From the NCBI RefSeq assembly GCF_020085105.1, contig NC_058043.1:17660167-17724166 (forward strand): DNA of 64,000 nt. The letters run 5' to 3'. Made by a program: the position numbers and the translations under genes. How positions within the stretch are numbered: position 1 is the stretch's first letter; each line of letters begins with the position of its first letter. The notes under the pieces were generated by a model. That model saw only the letters and a program-made list of their open reading frames with translations, was not told where the DNA came from and ran no database searches. Origin of the DNA: Siniperca chuatsi (taxonomy: Eukaryota; Chordata; Actinopteri; Centrarchiformes; Sinipercidae). Positions 59,415 to 64,000 of this stretch are shown piece by piece.

Positions 59415-60385
59415 CATATAGTAGTCAAAATCTTACTTAAGTAAAGGTATGAGCAGTAAAACGTACTTGAAGAATCGAAAGTAAAAGTCACTCTGCAGAT
59501 TTTAGAGTTATATTATTGTATGTAAACAATATACTGTCTTATTGGATTATTATCACTGATGCATTAATTGGTAATCAGCACTTTAATGTTGCAGCTGTTA
59601 GAGGTGGAGCTCTTTTTAACTATATATAGGCTACAGATGGGTACATTTAATTTATAACATTTATAATATTCTATTTTACAAGATGATGCTTTTTGCGTCA
59701 TCATTGATACAGTGCCCTTTTGATTACACCTCTTCTGCTTGGTATAGTGGTTTTTACAGCTACATTTATGAACAAAGTGCAGGTTATTCTAAATAACATT
59801 ATTCTGCAGAACAACAGAAGCTTGTACACAAAATCATCAGTGGGCATGCTCCTGAATATTTGTGTTCACTGATTATAATGGTACACACTCAACGTGACTA
59901 TAACACCAGGGCCGGTGTGTGTTTGTGTGTAGTGCCCAGAGTAAATAATGTAGCCAGTGCCGTACACCGGTGCCGTACTGTGGAATAGTTTGTCGTTAAA
60001 TATGATGTTGACAAAAACAAGAAGAAGACTTTATTTATTTATCGAGTAAGGTGACAGGTTATCGATTAAATTTTACTTGAGCTACATTTGATGTATTTTG
60101 GCGTGTTGATGTGGCAATTTATTTTTTGGTTTAGTTTGCACTGGTGTAGTTTTGGTTTTAAAATTGTATTGTTCAACTCCATGTTACGTATAAGTATATC
60201 TGTCTACATCTTTGGGACCATGCTGGAAATCACTTTAACATCTTTTCCCATGAACTGATGTGTTTTTGTAGATCCATAAAAAAATCAATTAAAAAAAACC
60301 CATCATCATATGTTTTATGTGTAAAATTTAAGTAACTAAAGCTCTCAAATAAATGTAGTGGAATAAAAAATACAAGATTGCTCAA
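59415..60385. repeat. Second MITE of the pair, opposite orientation, split by unrelated DNA
   Basis: ACTTAAGTAAAGGTATGAGC, GAGGTGGAGCTCTTTTTAAC and TTTAATTTATAACATTTATA follow the reverse-orientation family order up to about 59690. The expected end (TAACTAAAGCTCTCAAATAA, ATGTAGTGGAATAAAAAATA) resumes at about 60310. About 600 bp of other sequence lies between, without recognised features. Confidence 0.5.
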
Positions 60386-62148
60386 AATTGCACTAAAACC
60401 GGAGCCCCTCAACTCTTTCAGTAAAGTTTTAATTAAGACTTTTCTCAAAAGCATTTAATAATGTTTTAAAACTGTTTAGAATTCAGTAAGACTGTGGTAA
60501 TAAGCTGGTCGACTCATTAACTTGTAAAAAAGATAAATAACAAAGTCTTACAAGGAATGATGACAATGTCAGATTTGGACCTTTTGATTGAAACATTTAA
60601 GAGCAATTTAGACTAAGCAGCAGTTTTCTCAGTTACCTCCTATGGAGGCCATTGTAACCCAATTCTCTGGGCTTGTAACTCTTAACATCCCGTTACAAGT
60701 CTGTTACATATCGCACTCAAAAGTCTGCTTCACCCAGTCTTCTTGTTGTTGACAGCAGGTTTGTTTATCTCGGCAACAGGTCAGTCCAAGAGACAACCTC
60801 ACCATGCTGCCCTTCAGCCTAGTTCCCAGCACGTCAACAACAAGAGCAGTAACTGTAGGACGCAGCGTATAAAGGCCCAACTGATCTGATACCACAGTGA
60901 GCCCTTTGTTGAGTAGGAGACTGACGGGACACAAGATTAACACACTCAGACTTGGAGGCCGTCCACAATCTACAGTACAGCTATATTCAGTGGCGACATG
61001 TACTGAAATTAATTAAGTTTTACCTAAATGGAAAGATACAATGAGTGCATACTGTTTGTCAGTGAGCAGCTGCTGTGTGACTACAGCAAAAGGCTCTACA
61101 TTTGTACAGCTGAGTAGACACTTTATTATCTCTCAGCTCTAAGGCAGCTGCACAGTGCAGAGGGTCTGCGAGCCCCATCAAATTATCTTATTCATTATGT
61201 GCTTCATCATATTCAGGCCTTTGTTCTGCATCCACTGTGAAAAGTTTGATGTCATAGTTGGCGCCAAATTAAGCACATAGAGACTATGCACGGCCACTTA
61301 GTTAACTATTTATTGAGTGACACAAAATCATCAAGGGAGTTCTGCTTTTTGCAACTTTACTACCTGCCACTATGGTTATAAAACATACCTTAACCTTAAC
61401 CCTTGGCTTTTTACACTTACACTTTGCGAACAAAGCATAGGCAATCCTGACGTGTGACTGTGTAGGCTACATGCAGTATAGTACTTATTCCAGCATAAAC
61501 GGGACATAAAAGAACAAAACAAAAAATCACATAAGTATCATTACTCCAGTATATGACAGTGGCCCTTTTTAAGAAGTATCAGGGGTGCCAACGCAGAGGG
61601 CTCCAGCAAAAAAGTTGAACCTGGCTCAACTTTGGCTGCAACACAACGCAACATCATCTGGCAAGGTGCTACATTAGCCAAATACATGCAAGCGCACATT
61701 CCTGGTGGATTACTTTGTATTTCTACTGTTTACCTCACAAAAAACGCCACGAAAGATAAAACAACTGTCACTGTGATGATTTTCCAGAGTTGTAATGATC
61801 CTGTGTCAGAGTGTTATCGTTTTGTGCAGTGTTTTGGCATCTGAGAAGCCTTCAAATTCACAGATCTGTCACTCAGACTGAACCTCCTGGATCTAATTTC
61901 TGCCTGCAACACACCTCCACACCAACACAGCCCCTTGCATTGTTTTAACACAGGACAGATTTCGGTCTGGACGCCTGCCTGAGTCTTGTTGTCACTGAGG
62001 CTTCCTGGTAACCAGGGGAGACTTCAGGAAGTCACTGCTCCAGGCCAAGAAATAGTCCCACATATAACCCCCCATACAACTACAAATTGTCGTGTTTACA
62101 CTTGTTATTGTACGGATTACACAAACAAGATGTAACCTGTTAATTAGT
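60386..62148. other. Non-coding region, nothing recognised
   Basis: AT-rich DNA without family-like ORFs. ORFs at 60704-60943 and 61632-61844 have no motif or splice context. Confidence 0.45.
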
Positions 62149-62356
62149 GAGCTTTAGAGGTGCTGGTAGGTGGATTTTGCTATTGTTGGACAGAGCCAGG
62201 CTAGCTGTTTCCAGTCTTTATGCTAAGCTAACAGGCAGCAGGCTGTAGCCTTATACTTAATGGACAGATATGAGAGTGGTGTTAATCCTCTCATCTAGCT
62301 CTCAGCAAAGAAAGTGATTAAGCGTATTTCCCAAAATATTGAACTATTCATTCAAA
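62149..62356. repeat. Dispersed teleost repeat (GCTAGCTGTTTCCAGTCTTTATGC type)
   Basis: Reads GGTGCTGGTAGGTGGATTTT, GGACAGAGCCAGGCTAGCTG, TCTTTATGCTAAGCTAAC and ATTTCCCAAAATATTGAAC. This sequence recurs widely in fish genomes; its class was not determined. A fragment of the ATCGATTAATC family (GTATCAGAAAACGGTGAAAA) follows immediately. Confidence 0.55.
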
Positions 62357-62559
62357 TGTTTAGTCAACAAAGTATCAGAAAACGGTGAAAAATCAGTTTC
62401 CCAGAGTCCAAATCGAATAAACTCAGCATGACGAAATCTAAAATTAGCTCCAACAAGCTGCACCTCTGTGTTTTTCAGACCAGTCATTGCTCATGTAGCC
62501 TACTGTGCTCCGTGGGCGACAGAGCCATGAGCAGTAAGTTACATAACAGTGGGTGGAAA

Positions 62560-62720
62560 TACCTCTGGTTTCTGAGCGGATTCCCGCGGATTCCTTGAGT
62601 GTGAGACCCGTCTCCGTGGATACCATGAGTCATCGCGCCTGTGACGTCACAAGCGCTTGAGCGCGCGCAGATTTGAGAAACGTGTGAGTCTGTGTTATGC
62701 AGGTTCACGTGGACTGTATG
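62560..62720. promoter_or_regulatory. CpG-rich patch with a perfect CRE
   Basis: TGACGTCA (62642-62649) sits beside AAGCGCTTGAGCGCGCGCAG, the most CpG-dense stretch of the right arm. It could be a promoter of a gene beginning to the right or a distal element. No ORF follows on either strand. Confidence 0.35.
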
Positions 62721-64000
62721 CGTGAACATGGAGCCTTGGGCTTGTTAGAGGTGTGACCGAAGACAACAATTGGACAGTGGTCGGTGCTATAAAGATGTGT
62801 GGGAACCAGACACAGCTGCTGTACATGTAGAAATAGCACCTTTAATAACCACACTGTACAAAAAACATTTTATTAAGTCTCACCAGACTGCCTAAATGAC
62901 ATAACACTCTTTATGATGTGTTATAGGTGCACAGTACACAGTGCTCCGGAACTTTTAATAGGATATACACCACGCGCATAGTGACTTTATCAGCAGCGCA
63001 AGGACACCATTATTTGGATGGCTTATCTCGTATCTGAACTAGTGAAATGGTTCAACTCTCAGTCAACCGGATTACATCACGACCTCATACCTCATACATC
63101 TGCGGGACCTGAACTTGCCAGGTTACTGTTTTTCTTGACTTCCTCACAGTATGTAACAAATGGGACGACTTACAAACCTCATCACTGACCACTGACTTAC
63201 ACCTGTACTGTTCAAGTATCTTAAACTAGTCAAAACTTTTTAATACATTGACTTAAATTACTTTTGGTAGTAAGTGTGTATGGTATGGTGCCTCCAATTA
63301 AAGAGGCCTACAATCTACCTGAAATGTGAAATTCGTAAATGTCACATTAAACATCTCCATCTGCTACTTGTAGCAAGCCTTCTATTTTCACTTAACATTA
63401 CTCAGCACTAGATATACGCAGTTCATTTAAGCAAAACTTAAATTTATGTTGAAACCGATAGCCTACCAATAAAACATCTCCAATTCAGTTTTGACTGAAT
63501 CTAAAATGTGAATTTCACAATTTCAATTAAAAGATACCGTATGTTTAAATCTTTAGATTGTTTTAAAGATTTTTCAAAGACATCTTTTGGATGTATATAC
63601 GTGAGATGCTAATGCAAATTATACAAAACACAACTGATAGAAAGATATTGAGATTTTGTAGTTATCACTGGTCAAAACTTAAGTGGAGAGGTTAATTTCA
63701 ATTATTGAATTATCTACTATGTCATTTGTTTTGTTAATCATTACAATCTATCACCTTATAATATATTATAAGTGGATAATATGAAATGATAAAATACATC
63801 ATTATGTTAATTATGTCAGTATACAAGGCCAAAATCACAACAGCACCACCAAGTGATGTTGACGTGGATCACAGACAAGAAAAAAGGAACTAAGCTGAAG
63901 TAAAGTTGAATAAATGGCCACAGAAACTGGCAAAAAAGGAAAGCAGTGCTGCTCAAATCAAACCGCAGACTACACCAATGGGCAACACAGGAATCAACTT
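62721..64000. other. Right-end non-coding region
   Basis: AT-rich sequence with no ORF of note, no repeat with clear ends and no splice-supported exon. Confidence 0.45.

Noticed and set aside
1-64000. MicroRNA of the miR-135 family, which in human lies near NUAK2
   Set aside because: I looked for the mature sequence by eye near nuak2 on both strands and did not see it.

Overview
The window is vertebrate nuclear DNA, almost certainly from a ray-finned (teleost, probably percomorph) fish. Genes are split into short exons with GT-AG introns. Proteins match vertebrate families almost residue for residue. Non-coding DNA is AT-rich and full of small repeats typical of fish genomes, such as hAT-like MITEs with CAGTGGTGG ends and the 'ATCGATTAATC' MITE. 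I see no prokaryotic operons, CRISPR arrays or RNA genes.

Layout, left to right: (1) 1-6.3 kb: the first two coding exons of dstyk on the minus strand, with the rest of the gene beyond the left edge. (2) 10.0-18.9 kb: complete nuak2 on the plus strand (six coding exons, 625 aa), head-to-head with dstyk. (3) 21.5-24.1 kb: a complete but divergent D-type cyclin on the minus strand (five exons, 306 aa; best guess ccndx), tail-to-tail with nuak2. (4) 25.3-31.3 kb: complete bysl on the minus strand (seven exons, 441 aa). (5) 31.7-33.6 kb: complete med20 on the plus strand (four exons, 211 aa), sharing a 383-bp head-to-head promoter interval with bysl. (6) 36-42 kb: usp49 on the plus strand (five coding exons, 670 aa), with probable untranslated exons upstream. 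(7) 46.5-49.4 kb: the last four coding exons of tmcc2 on the minus strand, tail-to-tail with usp49; the N-terminus is not identified. (8) 55.1-55.7 kb: a complete p21-type CDK inhibitor (cdkn1a) on the minus strand, two coding exons, 158 aa. (9) 56-64 kb: no convincing coding sequence, but a p53-like site, a G-quadruplex-prone tract, a retroposon with a perfect 13-bp target duplication, clustered MITEs, and a CpG-rich patch with a perfect CRE.

Exon boundaries of the six complete genes were read from the sequence and the reading phases close at every junction. Two introns (bysl intron 2 and usp49 intron 3 of the coding region) appear to use GC donors.

The gene content is cell growth and cell cycle: a D cyclin and its CDK inhibitor p21 about 31 kb apart, the LKB1-dependent kinase NUAK2, a ribosome-assembly factor, a Mediator subunit and a deubiquitinase. 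The linkage mixes genes that in human lie at 1q32.1 (DSTYK, NUAK2, TMCC2) and 6p21 (BYSL, MED20, USP49, CDKN1A, and CCND3 at the position of the cyclin). I did not find a clearly new biological system. The least explained items are the divergent cyclin, a possible spliced micro-ORF upstream of usp49, and a GTTAGC-rich motif recurring near gene 5' ends.
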